NCBI RefSeq assembly: GCF_000151665.1
Contig: NW_013171865.1
Location: 650,001-714,000 of the forward strand
Direction of reading: 5' to 3'
Source of the DNA: Blastocystis hominis
Lineage: Eukaryota > Sar > Bigyra > Opalinata > Blastocystidae
DNA length: 64,000 nt
Numbering within the stretch: the first letter of the stretch is position 1; the number at the start of each line of letters is the position of its first letter. The notes under the pieces are model-generated. The model did not search any database, was not told the origin of the DNA, and saw nothing but the letters and a program-made list of their open reading frames with translations. The position numbers and the translations under genes were made by a program. Positions 23,841 to 35,004 of the stretch are shown here, piece by piece.

Positions 23841-25815
23841 ATGGAAGCAGTTGGCTATAAATTGACAAGAATACCCAGGCAACTGTTGCAAAAGCCCGCT
23901 TTGATCAACTCTTTTGGGAAGGGAGTAATCGGCGGTATAAATGGAATCAAAAATTTCAGTATGGGTACATCGATGACACTACAATCCTCCTTATCGCCGT
24001 TGCAGAGTCCGGGCCTTAATTCCTTTTCTACCATTCGGTATGCTTGTAATTTATGATTGACGGTCTAGAGGAATCGAGAATGCTCCCGAGTTTGTTCCTT
24101 CGTTCGAAAAGCCTCATCAACCTCCCAGGAAGCGAAGTGTGCACACCAATCCCTCAAACTTGCGAAGCAAGAAGGAGAGTCTCCTCAACGGAATCATCGC
24201 AAACAAGGGAAAGAGTAACGACGTTTCCTCCCAAGTGATGGAGCTTCTCTCTCTGCCCTACGAGCTGGATATCCGCGACTACACCCGCGTTCTGCAATCC
24301 TGCAACACATTTTCGCTGTCCTCCCTCGTGATGCAGGAAGTGAAGCGCCGCGGCCTGACCCCGGACATCATGCTCTACAACGTGTTCCTCAAGAAATGCG
24401 AAGAGTTCAAGAACAAGGACGAAGCGTTCGAGACCTACAAGACCATGATCGACTCGAACGTCACCCCGGATCGCCACACGATGTCGATCCTCATCCGCTC
24501 CTGCCTCGCCGTCGACAAGCCTTCCGAGGCCGAATCGCTTCTCAAGCGCATGCTTCTCCACGGCATCGATCTCAACAGCTACGTCTTCAACGTGGTGATC
24601 GACTACTACGCGCGCAAGGCGCTGCCCCTCGAGGCCTTCCGCATCCGCGAGAACATGGCGACCTACTCCATCAAGCCCGACGAATACACCATTTCCTCGC
24701 TCATGGCGGCCTGCTACCCCGTCGCTCCCTCCAAGCTCTACCTCCAGCAGCTCCTCCAGGACCTCGTGCAGGGCCCGCTGCCCGCGCGCGCGGTCTGCAC
24801 GAACGCGCTGTTCTCGGGGATCGCGAAGGCGCCGCACCTGGAGAACCACTACAAGCTGCGCATCGCGGTGGACTTCCACGCGGAGCTCGAGCGCCGCAGC
24901 TACACCGTGGGGCAGCACGCCTACACCTCCCTCATGTCCTGCTGCGCCAAGGTGGGCGACGTGGCGCAGGCGCGGCGCTTCCTGGGGTCCATGCAGCGCG
25001 GCGGCGTGGAGCCGAACCGGTACATCCTGACCGCCTTCATCGCCGCCTGCTCCAAGGCCAAGGACTACCGCAGCGCCCTCACCATGTTCGACTACATGCG
25101 CAGCTGCCCCGACGCGCAGACCGACGCCGAGTCCAAGCGGCCCAACCGGTACACTTACGAGGCCCTGGTTCTGGCCGCGGGGAACGCGGGGGAACTGGCG
25201 GACGCCTTCGCGATCTTCCAGGACATGGTGGAGGACGGGTTCGAGCCCGATGCGTCGTCCTACGCCAAGCTGGTGCTCGCCTGCGGAATCTGCGGGGATC
25301 TGCAGAAGGGGCAGCACGTGATCGACGTCGTGGAACGGACGAAACTCCCCAAGACCTCGTTTTTCTACCATTCGATGATCGACTTGTATTCGCGGTGCGG
25401 ACAGCTCGACAAGGCGGTGGCCGTGTTGGATTCGGTCCGAAACTCCCGCGATGTACAGGTGTCGCATTATCATTATGAACCGATTGTGAAACTCCTGGCG
25501 GAACGAGCGGCGTGGGAGGAGGTGGACGCGTTTTTGAAGGAATGGGGCGATGTGAGCTACTCGACTTATCTGTTTTTGATTACGGATTGTTATAAGAGAG
25601 GGTTGTGGGATCGGGTTTTGATGTATAAGAAGCGAATGGAGGATGCCGGACATCGACCGTATGCATCGCTTCTGCCGCTCATAGAAGATGCGGAGCAGAG
25701 AGTGGAGGACGCGAAGAATGGAACGAGTGCGGCGGGGAAGACGGAGCTGCTGCAATGGAGTGATTTGGACTTCGACTTGGATTTTGACATGGATTCGAAC
25801 GATTTCATTTTCTAG
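23841..25815 (+). CDS. Pentatricopeptide-repeat (PPR) protein
   Basis: Organellar RNA-binding protein of the PPR family. One 31-nt intron (24038-24068) gives 647 residues, frame exact, encoded TAG. The N-terminus (MEAVGYKLTRIPRQLLQKPA...) is basic and acid-poor, consistent with import into the mitochondrion-related organelle. From about residue 110 on, at least ten ~35-residue repeats appear with the usual pattern (TPDIMLYNVFLKKCEE, TPDRHTMSILIRSCL, EPNRYILTAFIAACSKA, RYTYEALVLAAGNAG, FEPDASSYAKLVLACGI). The C-terminus alternates Asp with aromatic or Leu residues (DLDFDLDFDMD). The RNA target cannot be told. TGTTTGTG lies 37 bp past the stop. Confidence 0.9.
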
Positions 25816-25894
25816 ATAGCTGTGGTATTTTTGTAGAATAGAGAGAGAGAGTGTTTGTGGGAACAAACTACCTTTGTGTTCTTGTTGAAGGTCA

Positions 25895-26494
25895 CTAATT
25901 CACAAGCTCAGGTGTGAAAAGCTCGATATACAGTTCCGCAGCTGTTACGTTCGATGAGCTAGAGGCTAAGCGGCGGTACTAGAGGGAAAAGGGTGGGAGA
26001 ATCGCGTACTTCTTGGATTATACTGGTAAAACACCAATTCTGCAGTCGACGTAAGCAGCCGACGACAGTTCCTGTCTTGCCAATCCCATCTCTAGCATGA
26101 AACAACTCCAAGGCAGATTACTTGCACATTAATAATACAGGGAAATTCTTAGGATTCTTGACGATCTCGAGTGCGCGCTTGACGGTGTCATCGCTGATTG
26201 GCTTCCAATCGTCTGGCAAGACTGGGTGGACGTCAAATAGTGATATCTACAAAATATATTTTGAAAAGCGAGGCAATATACCAATGTTATGGAGTGAGAT
26301 TCTGCAAACTTCTCAATCTCATCTCCAACATCATTGTTTCCAACATAGACTATGTACTTCAATCCAATGGCTTCAATAAACGAAAAGTTTTCCTTTGAAA
26401 ACCGATTTGACCGATACACTCCTGGAGAAACGCAGTCAAACAATTTGGGAGGAATCACGTTGTTGCCATTCCAAATCGTAGTTCTCGACAGCAT
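25895..26494 (-). CDS. Siw14-type atypical dual-specificity phosphatase
   Basis: Family: plant and fungal atypical DSPs (Siw14/PFA-DSP), which hydrolyse inositol pyrophosphates. Introns 26247-26281, 26092-26121 and 25979-26009 (35, 30, 31 nt) give 167 residues. PPKLFDCVSPGVYRSNRFSK and FIEAIGLKYIVYVG match the N-terminal signature. The active-site loop after splicing is FPVLLMCKDGIGKTGTVVG, then CLRRLQNW and EYRRLA as in Siw14. The nucleophile Cys is present, but the usual HCxxxxxR is MCKDGIGK: His to Met and the catalytic Arg to Lys. Activity is therefore in doubt. Confidence 0.8.
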
Positions 26495-26543
26495 TTACTG
26501 ACACAGGGAGGAACCCTTGACACTTTATTTTTAAATTGCTCAA

Positions 26544-27085
26544 ATGAACTACGAACATCCTGAACGATGTGTTTTCAGTATATAACATAGTTCCTTGTTC
26601 ATTCTAGTCGGGAACATTCCGTATGAAGCACCTGAAGAAAAAGTGAGGGAGATTATGGAGTCGTTCGGTCACGTAGTGAAGCTAGAGTGCTGAAAAGCCG
26701 GAATAGTAACATGTAGCATCAAAAAGGATCCTAAAACCGGAAAGAATAAAGGAATTGGGTTTTGTGAATTTCTGGATCAGCAAACTGCGGAGCAAGCGAT
26801 GAAGATGAATAATGAGAAAGAAATTGATGGAAGACCCCTTCGAATTGATTTCCCTGATGGAGGTAAACAAGGAAAGAAGGATTCTGTATGCATTGCATTT
26901 TGGATATCATCTAGACTACGAGAAGCTATTGTTCTTATATTACTCAGGCTGATGCTTACCAACTCCTTCGTCAAACAAAGAACATGATCAAAGAAGACCC
27001 TGCGAGGGCAAAAATGATTTTAGTGAACCATCCCAATATCACACGAGTCCTTGAAGAGTTGATCCGATTTAACAACATCAAGTAA
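26544..27085 (+). CDS. CSTF2: Cleavage stimulation factor subunit 2 (CstF64)
   Basis: RRM protein that binds the GU-rich element downstream of the poly(A) site. Three introns (26578-26607, 26687-26716, 26886-26914; 29-30 nt) give only 150 residues. The RRM reads CVFIGNIPYEAPEEKVREIM, with RNP1 KNKGIGFCEFLD, then RPLRIDFPDG. The hinge follows directly (QADAYQLLRQTKNMIKEDPA...MILVNHPNITRVLEELI). The Pro/Gly-rich middle and C-terminal Pcf11-binding domain of animal CstF64 are missing, so this is a minimal RRM-hinge form. Stop is TAA. It is relevant to the TGTTTGTT elements throughout this window. Confidence 0.9.
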
Positions 27086-27189
27086 CTCCAGCTTGCAAAG
27101 CCAACTGTACAATCTGCCATTCTTTTTCTATCAACATATATCTATACCACGTTCAAATTGTTTTCTTTGTTGTTTGTCACAAACACAAT

Positions 27190-30100
27190 CTATTTTACCT
27201 TCTTTGAATCCATTTCCTCTTCTTCTTCCTCTTCTTCTTCCTCCTCCTCTTCTTCCTCCTTTCGTTCTCCCCAAGTTCGCGCCTTGGCTCGTGTTAAAAA
27301 CGGGCTGCTATCTATTTCTTCTTCTTCTTCCTCTTCCATTTCTTCCATTTCCTCCATGTCTTCCTCCTCGCCCACTGCTCCTTTGTATCTCCGTCTTCCT
27401 CCCCGTTCCTCTCTCTGTCTCTGCCCGTTCCTTTCTCTCTCTTCTTCCCCTTCTTCTTCTTCTTCGTCCTCGTCCTCCTCTTCGTCCCCCTTCGCGTTCC
27501 TCGCTTGTCTCAAATACTTCTCCGCGTACTTGCAGAACTCGCTGTCCAGCGCGCCCTCCGGTCTCTGCAGGTCGTGCGCCAGTCCCACGTACCAGAACAG
27601 CAGTTCGCTCGCCTCCTCGTCGTACTCCATGCGGAACAAGTGCAGCCGCGCGTCGCCCAGCACGCGCAGAGCGTTTCGCCGGTAGAGATCCCGCCGAATT
27701 CCGCCGCTGCGTCGCTCGTAGTTCCGCAGCGCCTAGAAAGGAGCGCGTCCGCGCGGCGTACGATGAGCTGGAGCCCGACGGGGTCGCTGAGGAGGGACTG
27801 GATCTGGCGAATGCAGCCGGCGACGACGCGGTCCATGGTGAAGAGGAAGTAGCCGTTGGTGCCGACGAGCTGGCGGCAGCGCTGCTCGAAGATGGGGTTG
27901 GTGATCTCTCCGCGCAGCAGCTGGATCAGCGTGTCCATGAGGTCGATGTTCCGCTCCAGCCCGGTGGGCAGCGCTTCTTCGCGAGCCGGGTCCACGGCGC
28001 GCTCCACGGCGTGGGCGATCATCCGCCGCTCCGTGTAGACGTCCTCGTGGCACAGCGTCGTGCTCCGCTCCAGACGCTCGTAGAGCAGCTCGTAGAGGCG
28101 GTAGAACACGTAGAGCGTGTTGCTCCCGTAGAGCACGTCGCGCGAAGCGGGCAGCGCGGGCTCTGCGATCAATCGGACCCTCCGAACCCACCATCCGACT
28201 CGATTTGCACGGGCGCCTCGTCGCCCAGTTCCTCCGAATCCTCCGCTTTTTTCACCGAAGCCGAAGCCGAAGCCGAAACCGAAGCGGAAGCCGAAGCGGA
28301 GCCTGCATCCACTCCAGACGCCGACGCCGACGCTGGAGCGAGCGTTTCGTCGGGCAGGTCCGTTTCGTCGGAGGAGGCGGGCGTTTCGGACTTGGGGTGT
28401 ACGAGGATCTCTCCCCGCGGGATTTCGACCTGGCGGTCGGGGAGCGTGACGGTGTAGAGCTTGGACTCCGCGTCGAAGCGCGCGACGACGCCGACGCCCT
28501 GCGGCGTGTCCACGCGCGTGCCGACGGCGTACTGCACGCCGCTGTTCTCCTGCCGCTCAGCCGGGCCGCCAGCGCGTACGATCTCCGCGGACGCGATGAA
28601 GTTGGGCGTGAGGCGGAAGAAGGAAATCACCAGGTCCTGCAGCAGCGCGTGGAAGCGTTTCTGCACGTCACGGGCGTTTCCCAGACCCACCATCTCCCCG
28701 CGCGCGAACTGCCGCTTCCCCGCGACCAGGAGCAGGCGAAGCACCTGCTTGTGGACCACGCGGTTGGCGAAGGCGAAGCGGAACTGCGGGTCTCCCTGGT
28801 CGAATCGTCCCTTGGCGTGGGGATGGTCGGCGGCGTGCTTGGCGGCGAGGTCCTTGATGGTGTCGATGAGCACCTTCGTGGTGATCTCCTTCTTGTCCGT
28901 CTGCCGGAAGTAGAAGCTGCGGTGGTCCAGCGACAAGTAGTAGTTCTGCTTCTGGATCTCGCGGCAGCGCTACGCTCCTCAGGCCTCCCCATCGCTACCT
29001 CGTTCATCAGCACTTTCTCCCCCATCCACTCCTTCTCCTTCGCCTCCAGTCGCTCCAGGATCCGCGGGATGCAGTCCCGCGGGTTCAGGAACAGCAGCTT
29101 CACCACTTCCTGGTCCATGCCGTTGTGCGCGTACACGCGTCGGATCGCGGCCAGCTGGATGGCGGACAGCGCGTCGTCCCGCAGCCGATAGGCGTCCTTC
29201 TGCGTCTCCTGCACGGCCTCCAGCTCGCTGCTCAGCAAGTGCAGCTGCGCGATGGCCGACCGCGTGGTCTCCAGAATCACGTCCACCTCGAATCGGTCGT
29301 CCTCGCAGCGGAACAGCGCCTCCTCGTACTGGTTCCGACGCATGTGCTACGCGTTACCCGCGGTTCGGAGCCCCACGATGTACGAGAGGTCCTCCGAGCC
29401 CGTCGTCTGCGACACCAGGTTGTCGTTCAGCACCAGGCTGTCCGCGTACGATCGCTGCGACCCCACGCGCCGCGGGATCTGCGGCGGGAGCTCGTGGTAG
29501 GAGGGCGTGGGGCCCTTGCAGGCGTGGATCTGCTCCCAGGAGAGCGGCAGCGAGGGATGGCTCATCTACAGGCGACGCGCGCTGCCGCGACCCACCTCGT
29601 CCTCGCGGATGCCCTTCTGCGCCAGGTAGTTCCGCAGGTGCGACACCACCGGGTGCCGGATGTGCAGCAGGTCCGTCACCGCCGAGAACAGCTCGCTGAG
29701 AGGCAGGATCCCGCGGTTATAGAGGTCGAGGAGCTTCAGGAATTGCTCGTAGACGTCGTGGGAGGAGATGTCGCGACGCACCTGCTCGAAGAAGCGTCGC
29801 TCCGCGAAGGGCAGCGCGTCGGGTGCCGCGGGGCGAAGCGGAGTCTTGGCGGGCGCCGCGGCGGCGTTCGAACTCGAAGCGGAGCTCGGAAAAGGAGAAA
29901 CCAGCGCGGACTGCGGCTGCGGCTGGGGGTGCGGCTGGGGATGGAGGTGCGGCTGGGAGGGGAGAGGGAGCTGGACGGGGGGCTGGAGTTGCTGGGGAGA
30001 GGAAAGAGGGACGGGGTACTGGAGGGCGGAAGGATAGTAGGAAAGATCGACGGGAGATATGGGGGGAAAAGAGTCGACGAAGGGATAATAATTGGGATAG

Positions 30101-30782
30101 TAGTAGTAATCGTAGGGCTGAGGGGGGCGGTAGGATGGGTTCAGGAGATAAGAGTCGCGAGGCTGGTTCAGAATCTGTAGCAAGTAAAAGAACTGCTGAA
30201 TTAAGTCATCGTGGCCTTGGAACAGCCCAACCACCTGGTCTTGATGTGGATATGATAAAAAAATACCTCTTTCATTGCACTATCATAATTCTTCCTGTTG
30301 TAGTAAAGATCCTGAATGATAGACGCAAATTGCTTTGGAATATCGGTGTTTGGAAATCGTTGATTCACAAGATTTAGATAGCTTGATATGTATTGTATGT
30401 TACACTGATTAGATCTACAACTCAGCGCTTTTTATAGACAACACAAGTTCATATTGTATGGATCGGTTGGAGGTCGTACAGAGGAATGGACAGTTTCAGA
30501 CGGAGAGATGATCGACTCAAACCGCTCCAGTAGGTCCTTGTCGTTAACGAACAGCTGTCGTATTTGTTGCATGACCTTAGCTCTTTCGCCGTCTAAACAT
30601 TGAGGTATTGTAGGGAAAGTACCTCTCTGGTATCTTAGAGAGTCGACCAGCTTCAAAAATTCCGAATGCTTCTGTCCTTTGTTTGAAAAGCGTTTCTTTA
30701 TCTATTGTTCATTTGGTGAGCGTCAACGAGCACCTACATCTCCTAATAGTTGTACTACATCCCTGCTCTCATCATAATTCAT
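27190..30782 (-). CDS. SIN3-family transcriptional co-repressor scaffold
   Basis: Scaffold of histone deacetylase complexes. Nine introns of 29-36 nt (among them 30702-30737, 30593-30622, 30415-30444, 30235-30266) leave 1,105 residues, frame exact. Order: PAH1 (FSNKGQKHSEFLKLVDSLRY...), PAH2 (LNLVNQRFPNTDIPKQFAS...), a Tyr/Pro/Gln-rich linker, PAH3 (FFEQVRRDISSHDVYEQFLK), the SIN3 HID region (PSYHELP, MRRNQYEEALFRCEDDRFE, then YYLSLDHRSFYFRQTDK), an Ala/Ser/Glu repeat spacer, and the C-terminal SIN3 domain (YGSNTLYVFYRLYELLYERL). It ends in a poly-Glu tail and TAG, followed after four bases by TGTTTGTG. Confidence 0.9.
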
Positions 30783-30871
30783 TATTGAGAAAAAGTTTAA
30801 GAAACAGTAAGGAGTTATGTTTTATCCAGATATTATAGAATACAAACAAGCAAACAAACAAACAAACTATT

Positions 30872-31066
30872 TCAATAGACGCTGTTCTGAATATTACCGG
30901 CATATAACGCATTTGTACACAAAAGATCCTCAACAAAAAGAAAGTCTCCCAAAGTCGAGATTTCCAAAGCTGGTATCACGAAACGAAAGGTCCACCATAG
31001 AAAGCAATATCTACCACTTCTACTATCGACTTCTCTAGATGAGAGTGGCTGATCAGCGAAATTCAT
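30872..31066 (-). CDS. Possible small protein, unknown
   Basis: ATG at 31066 opens 64 codons (MNFADQPLSSREVDSRSG...) ending TGA; an alternative splice would give a basic hydrophobic tail instead. Support comes from the 3' side: a cluster of overlapping TGTTTGTT-like elements (minus strand, 30846-30866) follows directly, which in this genome marks gene ends. It sits in the 650-bp gap between SIN3 and HSP70. No homology is recognised. Confidence 0.3.
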   Translation of the reverse strand: MNFADQPLSSREVDSRSGRYCFLWWTFRFVIPALEISTLGDFLFVEDLLCTNALYAGNIQNSVY

Positions 31067-31430
31067 TCTCTGTTTCGATAAAAGGAGAGTGAAACATATC
31101 ACTATTAGTCTCTATCATAGGCGAAGCGTTCCCAAATCTACACATGGAAAGAAATGAGTCAATTCAGTATTTCAGATGTGAGAATTTGGATGTGTGGTAG
31201 TATAGAAGTGTTGTAGCAATGTATGATATTATATTTGTGTGTGTTCCATCGTGTTGCATTGTGTTGATAAGAAGAAAAGTAGTGGAGTCAATCACTCTCT
31301 TTCTTTTGTGAATCCAATAAAGTCCTTTCCTTTCCTTTCTTCCACCCCTCTCCTCAAGTGTATTCAAACAAAGAAAACAACGCGATACTAAATTACATGC
31401 ATATTGTCTGCAGAAACCCACCAGGCTCAC

Positions 31431-31905
31431 TTAATCCACTTCTTCAATATGAGGACCGTCATCCTCCTCCGCAGGCTTGTAAGAAGAGCCCATGCCGCCA
31501 GTAGGCATACCTCCCGTGGGCATGCCACCGGGCATGCCACCGGGCATACCTCCAGGCATACCGCCAGCGCCAGCACCAGCCATCTTCGAGAAGATGGGCA
31601 TGATGACGTTCTCCAGCTCCTTCTGCTTCTCCTCGTACTCCTCCTTCTCCGCATTGGGATGATCGTCGATCCAGGCCGAAGCCTCGTCGAGCTTCTTCTC
31701 GATCTCCTTCTTGTCCGCCTCCGCGAGCTTTCCGGCGATCGACTCATCGCGCAGCGAGTTGCGCACAGAGAACGTGTAGTTCTCCAGCTGGTTCTTGGCC
31801 TCGATACGGGACTTGTTGGCCTCGTCCTCCGCCTTGAACTTCTCGGCCTCCTGCACCATTCTCTCGATCTCGTCCGCGCTCAGACGGCCCTTCTCGTTCT
31901 TGATG

Positions 31906-31937
<32 letters not shown>

Positions 31938-33422
31938 CACGGCGGACACGTTCAGAATACCATCGGCATCGATATCGAAGGTCACCTCGATCTGAGGCAC
32001 TCCGCGAGGCATCGGTGGGATTCCGTCCAGGTGGAACTTGCCCAGCAGGTTGTTGTCCTTCGTCATCGTTCGCTCTCCCTCGAACACCTGGATCAGCACG
32101 CCCGGCTGGTTATCGCTGTAGGTCGAGAAGATCTGCGACTTCTTCGTGGGAATGGTGGTGTTACGGGGAATCAGCACCGTCATCACGCCTCCGGCCGTCT
32201 CCAGACCCAGAGACAGAGGAGCCACATCCAGCAGCAGCAGGTCGTCCAGCTTGCTGCCCTGGCCCTTGCCGCTCAGCACGGCCGCCTGCACGGTCGCTCC
32301 GTAAGCCACAGCCTCATCGGGGTTGATGCTCTGGCAAAGCTCCTTGCCGTTGAAGAACTCCTGCAGCATCTTCTGCACCTTGGGAATACGCGAGGATCCT
32401 CCCACCAGCACCACCTCGTCCACCTGGCTCTTCGACAGCTTCGCGTCGCGCAGCACCTTCTCCACAGGAGTGATCGTCTTGCGGAAGAAGTCCATGTTCA
32501 TCTCCTCGAAACGAGCACGCGTGATCTGGCTGTTGAAGTCGATTCCCTCGAACAGAGAATCGATCTCAATGCTAGCCTGCGTGCTGCTAGACAGAGTGCG
32601 CTTAGCACGCTCGCAAGCAGTACGCAGACGACGCAGAGCACGCTGCGAGGTCGAAATGTCCTTGTGGAACTTGCGCTTGAACTCCGTCATGAAGTACTCC
32701 ACCATGCGGTTATCGAAATCCTCACCTCCCAAGTGAGTATCTCCAGCAGTCGCCTTCACCTCGAAAATTCCGTCCTCGATCGACAGCAGCGACACATCGA
32801 AGGTACCACCACCCAGATCGAAAATCAGAATGTTCTTCTCACCTCCCTTCTGGTCCAGACCGTAAGCAATAGCAGCGGCAGTGGGCTCGTTGATAATACG
32901 CATCACGTTCAGTCCAGCAATCGTTCCAGCATCCTTCGTAGCCTGACGCTGCGAATCGTTGAAGTAGGCAGGCACAGTAATCACAGCATTCTTCACCTCC
33001 TTGCCCAAATAAGACTCAGCAATCTGCTTCATCTTCGTCAGCACCATCGAAGAAATCTCCTCAGGAGAGAACTGCTTTCTCTCGCCCTTGTACTCCACCT
33101 CGATCACAGGCTTGCCCTCAGGACCTCTCTTCAGAGTGAAAGGCCAGTGCTTCATATCGCTCTGAACAGAGGCGTCGTCGAACTTACGACCAATCAGACG
33201 CTTCGCGTCGAACACAGTGTTGGTAGGGTTCATAGCCACCTGGTTCTTAGCAGCATCACCAATCAGACGCTCTGTATCAGTGAAAGCCACATAGGAAGGA
33301 GTGGTTCTCTGACCCTGGTCGTTGGCAATAATCTCCACCTTGTCGTTTTGCCAAACACCCACACAAGAATAGGTTGTACCCAAATCAATACCAACAGATT
33401 CACCAGTAAAAGTCTTGCTCAT
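31431..33422 (-). CDS. Cytosolic HSP70 chaperone
   Basis: ATP-dependent chaperone; 663 residues and, unlike its neighbours, without any intron. Signatures: [14 protein letters not shown] (ATPase), [28 protein letters not shown], the substrate-binding domain with [20 protein letters not shown], a [12 protein letters not shown] linker and the terminal EEVD that binds TPR co-chaperones, which places it in the cytosol. Codon use is strongly biased to C/G at third positions, as in highly expressed genes. Lack of introns is common in heat-induced genes, since splicing fails under stress. Confidence 0.97.
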
Positions 33423-33498
33423 TCTTATTTGTACTAAGTTTTAAACCAAGTATAAAAAATTAATGACTAAACTAAATCCGAACGCTGCTTTTCCAAAT

Positions 33499-33560
33499 CC
33501 TTCTAGAACCTTTCCAACTATTGGCTTTTCATTCCTTCTAGATTCTTCTATTCCCTCGAG
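33499..33560 (-). promoter_or_regulatory. Candidate heat-shock elements upstream of HSP70
   Basis: About 80-140 bp upstream of the HSP70 ATG. CCTTCTAGAACCTTTCC at about 33499 holds an inverted TTCnnGAA pair followed by a third TTC-like unit, the HSF trimer pattern. A second TTC-rich copy (CCTTCTAGATTCTTC) lies about 35 bp further. Assignment to HSF is inference from the consensus. Confidence 0.5.
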
Positions 33561-34225
33561 CTATTTTGTCCAATTGCACCAATTTAGTGCCCTTCACGAA
33601 CGCAATCCATTTCCTTCAAAATGGAAACGGTTCGGACAACCGGTTTTCATCAACTCAGTTTAGTCGTGGATACATCAAACAATAGAGTGGTGGAGTCGTG
33701 GAAAGCGGATTTGTATACCTTAAATCGCCGAAAATACACACCTCAGAATAATGGCGAATAACTGGCACATTTTTCTATCTTAATTTTATTCCAGACATTG
33801 AGCGTTCTCCAAAACGTTCGAAAAAATAGAAAATGGCCGAAATATGGAGTCAACCGTCCAGTTAGTATGTTTCATATTTGATTATCTATGCCCTTCGCCT
33901 TTGAATAATGTGGAATGGTGAAAATAGGTGTATTAGGTCATGTGGTACTGTTTGCGGTAAGCATGAGAATTTCGGAAATTATAACAGATAGAAGTCTTTG
34001 TACAGTGAAGTGGGATATGCACTTTGACATGGGGCACGTTGCGGGGCATTCTCGTGGTGAAAATGGTATGGATTTCTGACCTGACCATTTCCTTCTTTTT
34101 ATGAATCTATTTAACGATACTTCAGATTCACTCTTCAAAGTCTTTTCAAACTATGCAGCGATTCTAGGAATAGAGGAAGTATTTTCACTACTCAGAGCAG
34201 TGAGCGTGTGACTGAGTGAACATAG

Positions 34226-34738
34226 CGGACGATAGATTGCTGGCCGTCGAGGTTCAAGAGGGGATTGAGACGTAGTGTGTGGCGTTAGAGAAGGATCGAC
34301 GCGAGTATGTGGAAGTGTACGAACTGCGCCAAGAAGGAATCCGCTATGCTTGCGCCGTGGCCACGCACGAGCTGGAATACCACCGAACAAAGATCAATGC
34401 GCTGCGAATCTCGCCGGACGATCACTACATCGCTGTGGGCGACGCAGGTCGCGAAATCAAAGTGTGGGAGGTCGGGAGAGAGGAGCCCGTGATCACGCGC
34501 AAATGGCTGGCTCATCAGAGCACGGTGACGACGATCAGTTGGTCTCCGGAGGGAGATCGACTTGTCTCAGGATCGGTGGATGGACGCATCGTTGTGTGGA
34601 ACATGAACGCGCCGAGAGAAATCCACGAACGACCCGGCCAACACCCGGAAGGCGTGTTCTGCGTGGAATGGACCGACAACAATGTGGTGTATTCGTGCGG
34701 AGATGATGCCTGCATCCGTGAAACACAACTGGTGATGT
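34226..34738 (+). CDS. WD40 protein, AIP1/WDR1-like (5' exons unresolved)
   Basis: AIP1/WDR1 promotes cofilin-driven actin filament disassembly. The supported part reads DDRLLA | CVALEKDRREYVEVYEL, then RISPDDHYIAVGDAGREIKV, SWSPEGDRLVSGSVDGRIVV and GVFCVEWTDNNVVYSCGDDA, successive WD40 blades in the order seen at the AIP1 C-terminus. A 30-nt intron (34246-34275) removes an apparent in-frame TAG. Upstream exons between about 33840 and 34220 are suggested by splice-like sites and a fragment like KWDMHFDMGHVAGHSRGE, but there is no room for a full 600-residue AIP1, so the gene is probably shortened. The end is GTG ATG T, four bases, TGTTTGTT, another poly(A)-made TAA. Confidence 0.5.
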
Positions 34739-34742
34739 GGAA

Positions 34743-34750
34743 TGTTTGTT
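34743..34750 (+). promoter_or_regulatory. Poly(A) downstream element TGTTTGTT
   Basis: Perfect match four bases after T34738, which is codon position 1 following ATG in the WD40 frame; no stop codon is encoded before it. Confidence 0.7.
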
Positions 34751-35004
34751 TCAAAGATAATGTGACACTAATTGTAATCAGTAGTAGAAGCTGGATTCAA
34801 TTCAATGACATACAATTGATCTATAAAGAACCACAAAAGTGTTCATGAATCGATTGATTAAGAGATTGCCCTCAACACAAACGCTTCTCCCCTTCTTTCC
34901 ACTCTTCCAACAAACAAACAGAACTAATCATCTCGCGCTTTTTTCCATATACCAACCATTCATTTTCCTTTTTTTCTTTTCTTCGGCTCGGGACCTCTCG
35001 CTCT

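Noticed and set aside
17963-25866. Long minus-strand ORFs over the giant gene (17963-18889) and over the PPR gene (24154-25866)
   Set aside because: They are shadows of GC-rich, codon-biased plus-strand genes; the translations are Arg/Glu/Gly-rich without family motifs, while the plus strand shows clear TMs and PPR repeats.
26080-26125. Loss of the catalytic Cys in the Siw14-like phosphatase (loop read as HARDGIGKTG)
   Set aside because: That reading runs through a 30-nt intron (26092-26121). Splicing restores Cys (MCKDGIGKTG); only the Arg to Lys change remains.
34246-34275. In-frame TAG making the WD40 gene a pseudogene
   Set aside because: The TAG is the 3' end of a perfect 30-nt GT...TAG intron; removing it keeps the frame.
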